A stretch of 64,000 nt of DNA from Musa acuminata AAA Group (GCF_036884655.1 NC_088345.1:30561001-30625000), one strand, 5' to 3'. Positions 33,662 to 46,156 are shown, numbered from the stretch's first letter. A program made the numbers and translations. The notes: generated from the sequence alone by a model not told the origin.

Positions 33662-34343
33662 GATAAAGGATATATCGTTAGATTTGAATCTAATGCTTGT
33701 ATTATTGAAAAACCACACAAAAATACATCTATGATTGCCCTAAAACAAAATAATATATACACTATCGAGATTGATGATCTTTGTAATGAAATGTACTTTT
33801 CGGTTTTGAATGACGATGCTTGGCTTTGGCATAGGAGATTAGGTCATACTAGTATGAAACTAATCTCTCAAATTTTATCTAAAGAACTTGTAAGAGGAAT
33901 TCCTCATATCAAGTTAGTCAAATATAATGTGTGTGATGCATGTAAACTAGGAAAACAAATAAAAGGTAGCTTCAAACCTAAGAACCAAATAAGCACCTCT
34001 AGACCTTTGTAATTGATCTATATGGACTTGTTCGGACCAATTGTCACATCAAGCCTAGGAGGCAGCAAATATGCATGTCATCGTGGATGATTATAGTAGA
34101 TACACATGGACTAATTTTTTAGCACACAAAAGTGAATGCTTTAGGTACTTCTCTAAGTTTTGTAAACTTGTTCAAAATGAAAAGGGTTTTATAATTTCGC
34201 CAATTCGAAGTGATCATGGTGGTGAATTTTAAAACCATGATTTCCAAAAATTTTATGAATCTAATGGATACAACCACAACTTCTCTACTCCAAGAAATCC
34301 TCAACAAAATATAGTAGAAAGAAAGAATAGAAACTTACAAGAA
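33662..34343 (+). pseudogene. S2 integrase
   Basis: DKGYIVRFESNACIIEKP continues from 25541. The pre-integrase zinc site is HRRLGH plus CDACKLGKQ, followed by MDLFGPIVTSSLGGSKYA. There are a CAA-to-TAA stop at about 34010, a 2-bp deletion near 34075 and another CAA-to-TAA stop near 34230 (SDHGGEF*NHDF). NPQQNIVERKN-like sequence closes the core. It aligns throughout with S1 5900-5290. Confidence 0.88.
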
Positions 34344-36400
34344 ATGACAAGAACCATGTTAAATGAACATAGCCTACCCAAATATTTTTGGGCCGAAGCC
34401 ATAAATATGACATGCTATGTTATGAATAGGGTTCTAGTAAGACCACTACTTTTTAGGACTCCTTATGAGTTGTGGAACAACAAAAAATCCAACATTTTAT
34501 ACTTTAAAGTTTTCAGATGTAAATGTTTTATTTTGAATGAAAAAGATGCTTTAGGTAAATTTGATGCAAAATCCAATGAAGAAATTTTTCTTGGCTATTC
34601 TTTTGTTTTTAAAGCATTTCGTATCTTTAACAAAAGAACTTTAATTATAGAAGAATCTATTCATGTTGTTTTTAATGAAGTTTCCAAAGTTAAGAAAAAT
34701 GATTTTGATGATGATGTAAATTTTGATGCTTTGAATTTAAATGAAACCCTTTCTCCATCTAGCAACTTAGATGCATCTTCTTCCGAAATATCCTTACCCA
34801 AGGATTGGAAGTATGTAAATGCTCATCCTAAGGAGCTAATCATAGGAGACATATCAAAAGGGGTTCAAACTCATTTTTCACTTAAGAATTTTGTGCATTG
34901 ACAAGGCTTTGAAAGATGATTCATGGGTCATCGCAATGCAAGAAGAGTTGAATCAATTTGAGAGAAATGAGGTGTGGAAGCTTGTTCCTAGACCAAATGA
35001 CCATTTAGTTATTGGTACTAAATGAGTCTTTAGAAACAAGCAAGATGAATTTGATATCATGGTTCGAAACAAGGCTAGATTTGTGGCCAAGGGTTTCAAC
35101 CAAGAAGAATATATCGATTGTGAAGAAACATTCGCTCCTATGGCACGATTAGAAGCCATAAGGATGGTCCTTTCTTATACTAGTAGTAATAATTTTAAGT
35201 TGTTTCAAATGGATGTTAAAAGTGCATTTCTTAATGGCTTTATTTCCGAAGAAGTTTATGTTGAACAACCTCACGGATTTGAGAATGATAATCTCCCTAA
35301 TCATGTATTTAAATTGACTAAAGCTCTCTTTAGATTGAAACAAGCCCCAAGGGCTTGGTGTGAGAGACTTAGCTCATTTCTTATCGAAAATAATTTCTCC
35401 AAAGGTAATATCGATACTATATTGTTTATCAAAAATTATGAAAATAATTTTCTTATTGTTCAAATTTATGTTGATGATACCATTTTCCGTTTTACAAATG
35501 AATCTCTATATGAGTCATTTGTTAAAAGTATGAGTCTTGAATTTGAAATGAGTCTGATGAGGGAATTAACTTTCTTTTTGGGCTTATAAATCAAACAACT
35601 AAGTAATGATATATTTCTTAGTCAAACAAAATATACTTTAGATTTGCTAAAAATATTTAATATGAATAGCTCAAAGGCTATCAATACTCCTATAAGCACA
35701 TCCACTAAGTTAGAAATTGATGAAAGTGGAGAAAGCTTTGATCAAAAAGCTTATAGGGGTATGATAGAAAGTTTACTTTATCTCATCACAACTAGACCAT
35801 ATATCATGTTTAGTGTAGGACTTTGTGCTAGGTTTCAATCTAATCCTAAGATATCTCATCTCAAAGCAGTTAAAAGAATACTTAGATATCTTAAAGGAAC
35901 CATAAATCTAGGATTATGGTATCCAAAATTCGAGAACTTTGAGCTAATTGCTTATGCTGATGTGGATTTTGCTGGATTTAGATTAGATAGAAAAAGCATA
36001 TCTGGAACATGTCAATTTTTAGGACATGCACATATTTCTTGGTCTTCCAAAAAATAAAACTCGGTTGCATTATCTACAATCGAAGCTGAGTACATTACAG
36101 CTAGTGCATATTGTGCACAAGTTGTGTGGATGAAAAATGCTTTAGAGGATTACAAGATTCATCTTAAAAACATTCCCATAAATTATGATAACACAAGTAT
36201 AATATGTTTAACAAAAAATCCTATTCAACACTCTAAAACAAAACATATTGATATTATGCATCACTTTATACGAGATCGTGTTACTAATCATGATGTAATC
36301 TTAGAGTTTATTGATACGAAATATCAATTAGCTGATATCTTTACAAACCTTTAAGTGAAGAACAATATGCTTTTATTAGAAGAGAGTTAGGAATGTTAAT
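34344..36400 (+). pseudogene. S2 integrase C terminus, RT and RNase H
   Basis: Four open stretches in order: MTRTMLNEHSLPKYFWAEAI with the ELWNNKKSN segment and acidic linker (34344-34901); RT with [31 protein letters not shown] and YVDDTIF (35059-35589); the RT connection and RNase H start, YADVDFAG (35644-36057); and the RNase H end with KTKHIDIMHHFIRD and ADIFT (36124-36354). Stops at 35023 (TGG to TGA), 35587 and 36055 (CAA to TAA) and small deletions near 34903 and 36352 break it. Confidence 0.9.
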
Positions 36401-37495
36401 TTGTCCAAATGTATGAATTTGATGTATATCTTATTCGGAATATCTTTATGAATTTCTTGAATGGAGCTTTCATGAGATTATGCCATATCAAGTTTGCTTC
36501 ATACCCTTGCTCCATCACTTTTGATACACTCAATCACTTCATGGATTTCATTGATAAATGCATCTCTCGAATTTATCTCTTGTGAATTTTTATTGAGAAA
36601 TTGATTTGATGTGATGATCCTCTCGTTATGAAGGCTTATTCATGAAATTTCTTTTATCCTTCATATGATGATTCTTTCACATAAATTCTTTCTTAATGAA
36701 GGAAGATTTTTTATGATTCTTTTTTATGAGATGAACACTTGCAAGAATGAGGATTTGATTTCATATGAATATCTTGATCCTTGTGAAAATTGAAGCATGA
36801 TTTAATGAAACTCTTTTATCGTTTTTAACTTCATTCAAAGTTGGTTCTCAATGGATTTTCCTTCTTACTCTCCTTCATGCAAAGTTTTGATGAAAAATAA
36901 AAAGGAAAAAGTTGATGGAAGCTATCTCTTTAATAATTATAACTTTTAAGGTTGAGAACTTTTGAATAATACCATGAATACTTGAAATATGATTGGTATG
37001 AATTTTTACAATTTGAAATGTGACATGAATTTTTACCACACTTACATTGTTGAATTGTTTTTCTTTTTGTTGATGACAAAGGGGGAGAAATAATAACAAA
37101 ATATGGTAAATTGATGACAAATGTATGCAATATATTTCATCATATATACTTAAAATGATTACTTGATCAATTTTCTTCATTATGATCAGATATGTAGAGC
37201 TTAACTTATAATTTTACAATTGATATCTTGATATAAAATGATGAATTGCTATCTTTGTCATCTTTTATATTTGAAATATCATACTTGAAAATGGATGTCA
37301 TGCCTTGACATCATTTTGAGAATGTTAGATCATGATAGGAATCATGATGTGTGTATTGATAAGTTTAAATGAACTTAACTTATCAATATGTCTCTTGAAT
37401 TCAAATGCCTTAAATTCAAGAATATATTTTCTCAAGTATGACATATAAATAGGGGGAGTTAAGGTTAACTCTGTCATCATCGAAAATGGGGAGAT
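36401..37495 (+). other. 3' untranslated region and polypurine tract of S2
   Basis: AT-rich, non-coding and homologous to 3150-2225 in reverse. It includes 'gacaaagggggagaaa' (37077) and 'agggggagtt' (37451), as in S1. The polypurine tract GAAAATGGGGAGAT (37482-37495) abuts the 3' LTR. No envelope-like frame is seen. Confidence 0.8.
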
Positions 37496-38730
37496 TGTTG
37501 AATCTTCAATTTTGATGATGAAGTCAATTGTAATTTGTTTGATCTAATCTATATGTTGAGAAAAGTATGCAGGATTAACTACGATGACAGTAAGACATAA
37601 AGCAGGTGTTGTGCCGGAGTCAAAAATGTGATCTCATTGGGAGTTCGAGAGTTCGACGGAAATCCGAACGTTCGTCGGAAGTTTTGCGGGAACCAAGTGA
37701 TAAGTCCAGGAGCTTGCCATAGAAGCTCGTTGGAACTTGCCAAGAAGATTATTGTAAAGTCCAGGAGTTTGCCAGGAGTCCGCCGGAGCATTACCGAAAG
37801 TTCGTCGGATGTTTGCAAGAAGTACGCCGGAAGCTCGCTATAAGAGCAATTGACGCATCGGAACAAGAAGAGTTGTGATCATGTCTTAATTATCATAGTT
37901 AAAGTGTAAATTAAGTTAGGATTGGGAGGTAATACCACTAACTTAATTAGGGGCCAACTAGGCCCTTAACAGGGTTAATTTGGGCAGGATGGAATAGCCC
38001 AATCATCCCCTGAATTCTTGGCTAGCGGTGGCAACGCTAGGGCCGACGGTGGCACCGCTTGGAAAGCAATGCCCCTAGGATTTTTGGGCGATGGTACCGC
38101 CTAGACTAAGTGGTAGTACCGCCTAGTGTCAGGTGTCAAGCGGTAGCACCGTCGAGTAATGGCGGTGGTACCGTTAGGACCCCGAAAATCCAGGATTAGA
38201 CACTTTTTGGCTCTATTTTTGAAGCCATTGGGGCCTATAAAAACCTCACCATTTTCTACATGAAAGGGCACGAAACCTATTGGCATAATCTTAAGTTCTT
38301 GAGCCTTAAAGTGTTATAAAAGTTACAGTTCTCCTCCTTCATATCTCTTAGCCTTGTAACCATCCAAGAAAGAGAAGTGAGACTTGTAAGGGTTCACCTC
38401 CTAAACCCAGGAAAAGGAGAAAATGCTATAAAGAGCTGTTCAGTCTTCATCTATTGAAGGAAGGTTTTTAATGGACACTAGAGACCTCGTCGGAGGAGGA
38501 ATCCGAAAGTGGATATAGGTCACATTGACCGAACCACTCTAAAACTTGGTTTGCATTTACTTTAAGCAACTTTCTCTTATAGCAAACTGCCTCTACTCCT
38601 TACTATGCTATGTTTACATATGCTTTCAAGTCGAAATTGATTTTAATCGAAACAAGTTTCTTTTTAAATAAAGAAAGTTTTTTGTTGTACTAATTTACCC
38701 CCCCTCTTAGTGCCGCTCTTGATCCTAACA
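37496..38730 (+). repeat. 3' LTR of S2
   Basis: 1,235 bp, TGTTGAATCTTC...GATCCTAACA. It has repeated GTTCGTCGGAAG-like motifs (37640-37850), the GC-rich array (38025-38175) and a TATA box (38236-38243). It shows the uninterrupted form of the T1 target. It joins directly to a minus-strand X fragment. Confidence 0.9.
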
Positions 38731-39268
38731 ACTACCACTCCTGATAACCGGTTGTGCTAGATTTGGAACATCCAAACCTATAAGTCTGGTATCAAAGAGT
38801 GGAGCACTCACACAGGACATCCTTGGTGTCTTAAGTCTAAGGATCAAGTACACCATTGGGACTACGGAATCACTATCTGATAATAAGGCATCATCAACTA
38901 TCCAGCATTCCGTAAGCGGACCAATCAGTGAACTCATTCCCTAATGAGTACTTGTATTATATCTCTAGTGTCCCCACACGAGCAACTATGAGATCAACTA
39001 CATCCATCATATGGACATGTACACAGTATATCAATCTATCCGGTTATCTCGATGTTCCTCTCCAGTAACTTATGACAAAGATTATTTAGGATCTGTGTTT
39101 AAAGGTGAATTAGTCTCATTATCGTGATCTCATCATGATCTGATTCTCATTCCATAGGTCCATGGACATCACAATATATTCAAGCAATGGATAATATAAA
39201 GTGATAAAATGTCAAGTCACACATGTCCTCACTCACGTAATTGTCTTGTAGGGTACCTATGACTAACA
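38731..39268 (-). repeat. X LTR fragment
   Basis: Reverse complement of the 5' third of the X LTR, ending at the terminus TGTTAGTCATAGG (39268). The left edge is cut by the S2 LTR end. The breakpoint in X differs from that at 540/541. Confidence 0.75.
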
Positions 39269-39480
39269 GATATTATACTTCTTATAAAAAGATTCAAGAA
39301 GTTTAAAAAGAGAAATAAGACAAATCAAATAAGAAGAGACGATAAGACCAAAAACGAGCTTAAGAAAGATGCAATCATATTCTTAGCATTCAAAAAGCAA
39401 GGACACTTGGAGAACAAGAAGTCATCGTTAAATTGCTTATAATTTAAATGAATATAAGTGAATATAGGATGAATAAAGTG
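39269..39480 (+). pseudogene. S-type gag nucleocapsid remnant
   Basis: Reads DIILLIKRFKKFKKRNKTN then a damaged knuckle region (FKKQGHLEN). It aligns with DDVTLLTKKFKRFIKRNK just before the first knuckle of S2 gag. X appears to have inserted just upstream of this point. It is short and decayed. Confidence 0.55.
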
Positions 39481-40740
39481 AATTAGAAGTGGAAGAGCAA
39501 ACCATCCAAAAAGCAGTGGCAAATTATGCCCTTATAATTTTAAGATATTTACTTTTTTATCACATGAAAAATTGCTTGAAACATTCCATAAATTATATTT
39601 TGATATTAAAATAATTGATAAAAAAAATTGAAAAAAGATCATGACTTACTAAAGTGTTTGATGCATTAAAAAATGCTCATAACAAATGATCAAGGACGAT
39701 CGAACCATTTTGGTCAATCTCGAGTCATAATATGATTCAATTTAAATTTGTCTAACTCAATCCCGAGCTCAAGACTCAAGTTCAACTAGATCAAAGTCTC
39801 AACTAAGCTTAATCTAAGTTAGACTTGGATTGGAAGGAGAGTTGGACTCTGATTGAGATCCAACCTTAGGTAGGAGTTGGACTCTGATAAGCGTGGCAGG
39901 TGGTGGCCCTAAACATGACAACATACAGAGAACAAGAGTAGTAGGTGGTAGCAGTAAGCAGCAATAGCATAAAAAAAATGGCAGCTAGCTCTAGAAAGAG
40001 AAAGAAGAAAAACTGAGGCAATAGCAAGTTGTAGCATTAAGAAGTCCAAGCTTTCAACTCAAGAAGTACGAGTTTGTTGCTCATAAAGTCCTTTCAACAG
40101 TTCCAAGTTTAGGTATAATTTTTTAATAAAAAAATCTAGATTGTTTTTTTTTGTTCTCTCTCCTTTCAACATCTTTATTAAGCACTCACAAAGCATTAAA
40201 TCTGCTAAAGGAAGGATAAAAAATCACTACATCCTTCCCCCAAAAGGATAAGATGGTATTATAGTGATGTCCTCACCTATGAATTGTTACCGCCAGGCAA
40301 AGATATCTTAGGATAAGAACCGTAGAAGTTGGAGTTTTAACACTAATCACCAACGAAAAGAGATAATGATGTGATGGCAAAAAGTACTCCAATAACATCG
40401 CTAAACCTTGTTGAGGATATAAACATTTTAGAGAACTATAGATTCAACATTGATCATCGATGAACAGAGATGACGATGTGATGGCAAAAAGCACTCTAAT
40501 AACATTGCCAGACCTTGCTATCCAAGTTGCAAACTCCCACAAAAATGGAGGACATGTTGGATTGGATCTGATTCTAAGCTAAATTGATAGGAAAGATGAT
40601 GGAGATAAGTGTACCACAACAAAGAAGAATAGCCCTTCTTTGTTGAATACTAAAATTGGTTCACTGAAGATGCCACCATGACAACAATACACTATAAAAC
40701 TGGTGTTGAAGGCAAGGTTCTGACCTTTCTGAGTTTAGGT
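39481..40740. other. Unassigned AT-rich sequence with one internal repeat
   Basis: No domain is recognised. An imperfect direct repeat of about 80 bp lies at about 40335-40415 and 40443-40523 (shared 'gatgtgatggcaaaaag' and 'aataacat'). The position just upstream of a gypsy gag fits the leader of that element, but no LTR or primer site was found. Confidence 0.4.
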
Positions 40741-41830
40741 TCATATTGTTATCTCCTCCTTTAATGGTTTCATCAATGCAGAGAGGTTAGACATGTGGCT
40801 CGATCAACTTGACACCTATTTAGCCTTATATGAGTATAGTAGTGAAGACAATCATGCTCATATGAATCAAGTCTTCTAGCCATGGTCTAACATTGTGGAA
40901 TGCCTACATGTGATCCTACAACGATGGCATGAGGGCAATTTAAAAGACTTGTCCAATAAAAAGTCTACCTGATAAGCTATCTAAAAGGTTAATGAAAAAG
41001 ATGGCATAACTTACACCAAGTCTGAGATTGATTAGTATAAGACTACACCATCTAGTTTTGATGACAAGTGATGACACTTGGAAACTTCCTCGATGATCAG
41101 GTGATAAAATTTATCATTTGTTGCATATCCAAATTAGTACTAAATTGAGTCTCTTTAAAGTTTATAACATCTCAAGCATTAATGGGATAATCATGGCAAT
41201 TAAAAGAAAGAATAAAATCCACAATGAGAAGATTACAAAGAAGGCTAAAGAGGGCTATTGGAAGGCCAAGAGAAATTTTGGGAATGGTAAAAATCCTTCT
41301 TCCTTGATGAAAAGTAAGAATACATAGGGGAGAAGTGTTGGAAGGTTTACTCAAAACTCCTTCCAAAAAACGTGGAAGAAAAATGACTAAAATCAACAAA
41401 GTTATACTTGTATTAGTTGACCAGAGAATCTAAGTATAGTCTTGAGTTCGACGAAGTTTCGGGAAGACCTCTTCATATTGAAAATTTAAGTGAACAAGAA
41501 GATGGCATTATCAACACTGATAGTTGAAAGAACCTTATCTCAACAAGCTTAGTCTACAAAATATACTCCATCCATATGCATATCCATTTGGTTGGATCCA
41601 AAAGAATATGGAGATAAGGATAGATTGACATTACAAGTTTCACTTCACTATCACCAACAAATATATCAATAAGACATTGTGCAAAGTAGTTGCCCTTGAC
41701 ATATGCCAGGTAGTCTTCAAAAGTATGTACCTTTGGGACTAAGATATCATTTACTATAGCTAGCCCCATCGACCAAGCAAAAGAGTGGACGTGACATTGA
41801 TCTCATTATAATCAACTAAGAAAAAAGAAT
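40741..41830 (+). pseudogene. Decayed Ty3/gypsy gag and protease
   Basis: Readable segments across several frames: RLDMWLDQLDTYLALYEYSS (capsid start as in gypsy gag), DDQVIKFI followed by LFKVYNISSINGI (capsid C-terminal region), and a basic stretch with no intact zinc knuckle. Near 41640-41790 comes KFHFTITNKYINKTLCKVVA, then DICQVVFKSMYLWD and DIIYYS, resembling the protease-side VVPMD-C-LLLGRPW-x-D-RDV block. There are many stops and frameshifts, so it is an old fragment. The 240 bp after it shows nothing I recognise. Confidence 0.55.
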
Positions 41831-42069
41831 GGTAAATGTGTGTCAATGATTCGTTCTAATGCTCAACCAATTGGTCGAGGCAAGAAAACAAGCCGTAGTC
41901 TTGTCAACAACATGCAAGAAAGAGTACAAAGTTAAGCTATAGAAACTCATAACCAAGTATCCAAATCTCTCCACTCAAAATAGTGAACTATCGGTTAGAG
42001 ATGGAGGAGCAAGGAAAAAACAGAATACTACGATGCTAAAAGAAGCCTTTCGACTCAAAAAAAATGATG

Positions 42070-42291
42070 TAGTATTAAAAAACAGGAGGATTGATAAGAA
42101 CACTTACAAGATTCCAAATACACATAGACTCTATATCTTTCTTACTTCAAGAACTACGGTCCTATTTATAGGACCTAGTGACAACCACCCTATAACTACT
42201 AGATCATGATTGAGATGGTTATTGAAATTATCATGTAACTACTAAATCATGATAACTATCTAAATAGATAACTATGAATCAAATCTCAACA
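42070..42291 (-). repeat. Copia LTR 3' fragment
   Basis: The minus strand starts TGTTGAGATTTGATTC right after a polypurine tract (CCTCAAGGGGGAG, 42292-42304). It contains a perfect 18-base inverted repeat GGTCCTATTTATAGGACC centred on its TATA-like box (about 42160). The left boundary is uncertain. Confidence 0.6.
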
Positions 42292-42301
42292 CTCCCCCTT
42301 G

Positions 42302-42592
42302 AGGATATCCGTAACTTGTTCATCCGTTCCATAATACTTCATTGTTATGGCTCCACTTGCCTGAAGTACTCTTTCGATTATCTAAAGCTCTTGCACAATT
42401 ATTATCAGTGAAACCAAATAATTTACATTTAAATTTTGTTTTGAATACCCATTTTAACCCAATCACTTTCTTTTCTTTCGGTAGATCCATTAGCTCTCAA
42501 GTTTCATTCTTCTTAATTGACTTGATTTCCTCCTTCATTGCTTTTCTCCATTCCTCTTTTTTAACCGCTTCCTCAAAAGTTGTTGGATCTGA
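42302..42592 (-). pseudogene. Copia RT/RNase H remnant (Tork/Ivana-like)
   Basis: The minus strand reads DPTTFEEAVKKEEWRKAMKE, then ELMDLPKEKKVIGLKWVFK, the N-terminal edge of copia RT. It jumps to LFGFTDNNCARALDNRKSTS, the start of RNase H, and in another frame ends DEQVTDILKG next to the polypurine tract. The RT core and most of RNase H are deleted. It is a different lineage from S and A. Confidence 0.75.
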
Positions 42593-42620
42593 AATAAACA
42601 AAGCAAATGTTGAGTTATAA

Positions 42621-43053
42621 ATGGCTTTGATAGATCATTTCCAATATGATGAGGAGATCATCATCCATACCCTAAATGGTCTTAGAGACGACTACAAGGA
42701 GTTGGTGGCTGCAATTTGGGCACGCAACTAGCCAGACTCCTTTGAAGAACTCTATGACAAGTTGACTAACTATAAGATGTATTTGAAGCGTGTGGACAAA
42801 CTGCCCGGACCGTCTATCACAGCTCAAGTCAGTTATAAGTCTAAGAGAAAGAACACTTGGTACCCTCCGAACATCACCAAAGGTATTCTTGATCCTATGG
42901 GTCCCATGCAACACACCCCTTATCCTCCTAACTTCTCGCAAAGTGGCAACTCTAATACTCATCCACCTCGGTATCCCGCTCCTTTAAGCCACCAACGACA
43001 TATCGTCTGCCAACTGTGTGATAAAATCGAACACTCCGCTAAAGTTTGTCAAT
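42621..43053 (+). pseudogene. A1 gag, C-terminal half
   Basis: MALIDHFQYDEEIIIHTLNG starts in mid-capsid. One stop (TAG) lies near 42729. After SFEELYDKLTNYKMYL comes a Pro/Asn-rich linker and a CX2CX4HX4C knuckle, CQLCDKIEHSAKVC, at the end. The Gly before His is replaced by Glu, a departure from the usual knuckle. Confidence 0.8.
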
Positions 43054-44294
43054 GACGGTAACGACCTTCCTATAACTCATACTGGTTCCACAATGCTTAC
43101 TTCTGATACTACTACATTTACACTTGATGATGTTTTATGTGCCCCTAATATTAAACGCAACCTCATTTCTGTTTCTCATTTTACAAAAATAACAATACTT
43201 AAATTGAATTCTTTCCTGATTCTTAAGGACTTGAGCACGGGGGCATCCTTGATCCAGGGCCCGAATAGAGGAAATATTTACGAATGGTCGTCAACTCCAT
43301 AAATAACCTAGCCCACTGTTCATTCTTCCATTGCGGCTCTAGTTGATATGTGGCATCGTCGTCTTGGTCATCCCTCATCCCTTATTCAACACAAATTACT
43401 TTCTAGTTTCTCTCTTCCTATTTCTAAATCGCATAGTTCTATAACGCATTGTGATGCATTTCTTAGTAATAAAAGTCATCAACAGCTATTTAGCCCATCT
43501 TCCATTTCCACCTCTAAACCATTTGAAATTATTTATACAGATGTTTGGGGCCCTGTCCCAATCCTATCTTTTGATATATTCAAATTTTATGTCATTTTTG
43601 TAGATCACTTCACTAAATACACATGGTTATATCCTCTTCATTATAAATCTGACGTTTCGACCGTCTTTCCCATTTTTCAAAGGTTGGTCGAAAATTACTT
43701 TTAGTCTACCATCAAAACAGTTTACTCTGATGGTGGCGGTGAATATCAAGCCCTGGCGTCCTATCTCTCAGCTTGTGGTATCCAACACCTCAAGTCTCCC
43801 ACGTATACTCCTCAACTTGTTAGCTCCATCGAACGCAAACATCGACATATAGTAGAAACTGGGCTCACACTTCTCCATCAAGCTTCCATGCCTTCAAACT
43901 TTTGGACAGCAGCCTTTCAAACTATCATCTATCTTATTAATAGAATGCCTACGCCGGTCCTACAATACCAATCCCCCTTTGCCTCACTATTTTACAAACC
44001 CCCAAACCTTTGTAAACTCAGAGTATTTGATTGTCTATGTTATCTATAGTTGCGTCCCTATGCCTCTCACAAGTTAACATCACGATCTAATCCTTGTGTT
44101 TTATAGGTTACTCTCTTAAACATAATGCTTTCCGTTGCTATAATCTCCACACTCACAAAATTTTTATATCGTGTCACGTTATTTTTATTGAGTCTGTCTT
44201 TCCTTTTCATAACCATACCTCTCCTACCATGCAGACCACCTCATTAACCATTTCTCATTGAGGTATACCTCCGATCCAACCGGACGAGCCTCCC
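43054..44294 (+). pseudogene. A1 protease tail and integrase
   Basis: The protease motif itself is gone. TFTLDDVLCAPNIKRNLISV marks the protease to pre-integrase joint. The zinc site begins MWHRRLGHPSSLIQ. The core has IYTDVWGPVPILSF (first Asp), YSDGGGEYQAL (second Asp) and SIERKHRHIVETGLTLL (Glu in place of the usual Asn context). LRVFDCLCYL and the C-terminal HNAFRCYN-like segment follow. Stops fall at 43702, 44047 and 44104, and a frameshift comes after the last. Confidence 0.85.
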
Positions 44295-46150
44295 ATGACA
44301 TCATCCAGTTCCTCCTCTCATGATCCATACTATTCCACTCCTATGATTCAGCAATTGCCCATTCCTACTCAACTTCTTTCTTCTCCAACTATTGGGGTAC
44401 TTGGTTCAGGATCACAATCGTTATCTTTACCTCCTTCTCGACCAAGTGACCCTGACGTACCTCCACCTGATCTGGCCTGTGTCAATGACTCTGAACCACT
44501 TCTTCCAACAACACAGCCTCACGGTCCCATAGTCTCCAACCATCCTATGACCACATGCTCTAAGAGTAGTATTTTCAAACCGCGTCAGGTCCTTGATCTT
44601 CATGTTATCGTGGATTCCTCATCCACCACCGGTGAACCCACCACCTTCACTCAAGCCTAAAAATTTCCGTATTGGCATACCGCCACATGTGAGGAATATA
44701 ATGCCCTCCTCCATAACTCAACACGGGATCTAGTACCCTTTCATCATACACAAAACGTCATCGGGTGTAAGTGGGTTTTTCCCCGATGGCTCTACTGCCC
44801 GATATAAGGCACGCCTCGTCGTCAAAGGGTTTCGTCAAAGACTTGGAGTTGATTTCACTGAGACATTTAGTCTCATTGATAAGCCCACTACAATCAGACT
44901 TATCCTGAGTCTCGCCACTACTAAGGGCTAGCAATTACACCAATTCAATGTTAATAATATTTTTTTATAAGGGACTCTAACTGAAGATGTTTTTATGCAA
45001 CAACCTCCTGGTTTCACTCATCCTCAGTTTCCAAGGCATGTCTGCAAACTTCGAAAAGCTATTTATGGACTTCGTTAGGCTCCAAGAGCTTGGTACACTA
45101 AACTGGGCTCTTTTCTGACTTCAATTGACTTTCTCAACTCCAAATCTGATTCCTCGTTATTTTTGAGACAACACCATAGTGACACAATATATATTTTGGT
45201 CTATGTGGATGACATCATTGTCATAGGCAACAACCCCATAGAAATCCATGCATTCATCAAACAGTTAACAGATCGATTCTCGCTCAAAGATTTAGGGCCC
45301 CTAAACTACTTTCTAGGTGTAGAGGCTACATTCACATCTTCCGGTCTCTTTCTATCACAAAGAAAGTACATTCAAAATTTATTATCCAAAACAAACATGC
45401 ATGACACAAATGTGGTTACAACTCCTCTATCTACTAGTGGCTCTCTTAAATTATCTAATGGAAGTCCTACTACGGAACCCATTCAATACCAACAAGTTAT
45501 TGGTTCCCTACAATACCTAGCTCCACCTATCCCGACATCTCATTTGCAGTTAACAAATTATCACAGTTTATGCAGAGGTCGTCTATTATGCATTGGTCTA
45601 TGGTCAAATGAGTCCTACGATATCTTAAGGGGACTCTCAATCATGGTGTCTTTCTTCGTAAATACTCTCCACTTCAGCTTCATGCCTTTACTGATGTTGA
45701 TTAGGCAGGCAACTTTGATGATCGAACATCCACATTGGGGTATATTTTCTTTCTTGGTGCTAATCTAATCAGTTAGAGTTCTAAGAAGCAAAAGACAGTC
45801 GTATGGTATACAACTGAAGCTAAATATCATGCCATCACCACTGCCACTGCAGAACACAATTGGGTCACAAATATGCTCAAAGAACTCAACATCAACTCTA
45901 CTCCTACAATATATTGTGATAATATTAGAGCTACCTATTTGTGCGCTAATCCGGTGTTCCACTCCCGCATGAAACATATTGCTATCGACTTCTATTTTGT
46001 GCGAGATCAAGTTATCCATCGTCAACTACGAGTTTCTTATGTCCATCTGGCTGATCAGTTAGCTGACTCACTCACGAAGCCTCTCGCTCACCACCTTTTT
46101 GCATTACATCGATCTAAGATTGGCGTCCTTGATAGGAGCACCATCTTGTA
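44295..46150 (+). pseudogene. A1 linker, RT and RNase H
   Basis: A Ser/Pro-rich linker (44295-44660) leads to RT: GVDFTETFSLIDKPTTIRL, DVFMQQPPGF, YGLR*APRAWY, and the catalytic LVYVDDIIVIGNN (near 45205). The RKYIQNLLSKTNMHD and QVIGSLQYL connection region follows. RNase H appears in a second frame: EAKYHAITTATAEHNWV, IYCDNIRATYLCANPVFHSR, HLADQLADSLTKPL. Frameshifts near 44785 and 45590 and several CAG-to-TAG stops break it. Confidence 0.88.
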
Positions 46151-46156
46151 GGGACA

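Larger units (their letters stand above)
9455..38730 (+). mobile_element. SIRE-type copia element S2, expanded by nested insertions
   Basis: One plus-strand S element spread over 29.3 kb. Pieces in order are: 5' LTR 9455-10159 and 16846-17596, primer site 17599-17610, gag 17631-19240, protease 19241-19355, integrase start 25424-25541, integrase to RNase H 33662-36400, 3'UTR 36401-37495, and 3' LTR 37496-38730. Removing T1, the X solo LTR with N1, and T2 (with one copy of each target duplication) leaves about 8.4 kb, a normal size for this type. The joints restore reading across each insertion site. No matching target duplication flanks the whole element (left flank gypsy, right flank X), which suggests recombination after insertion. 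Confidence 0.88.

Noticed and set aside
41172..41769. Minus-strand frames at 41172-41399 and 41554-41769
   Set aside because: They are shadows of a plus-strand gypsy gag-protease remnant whose motifs are recognisable in order.
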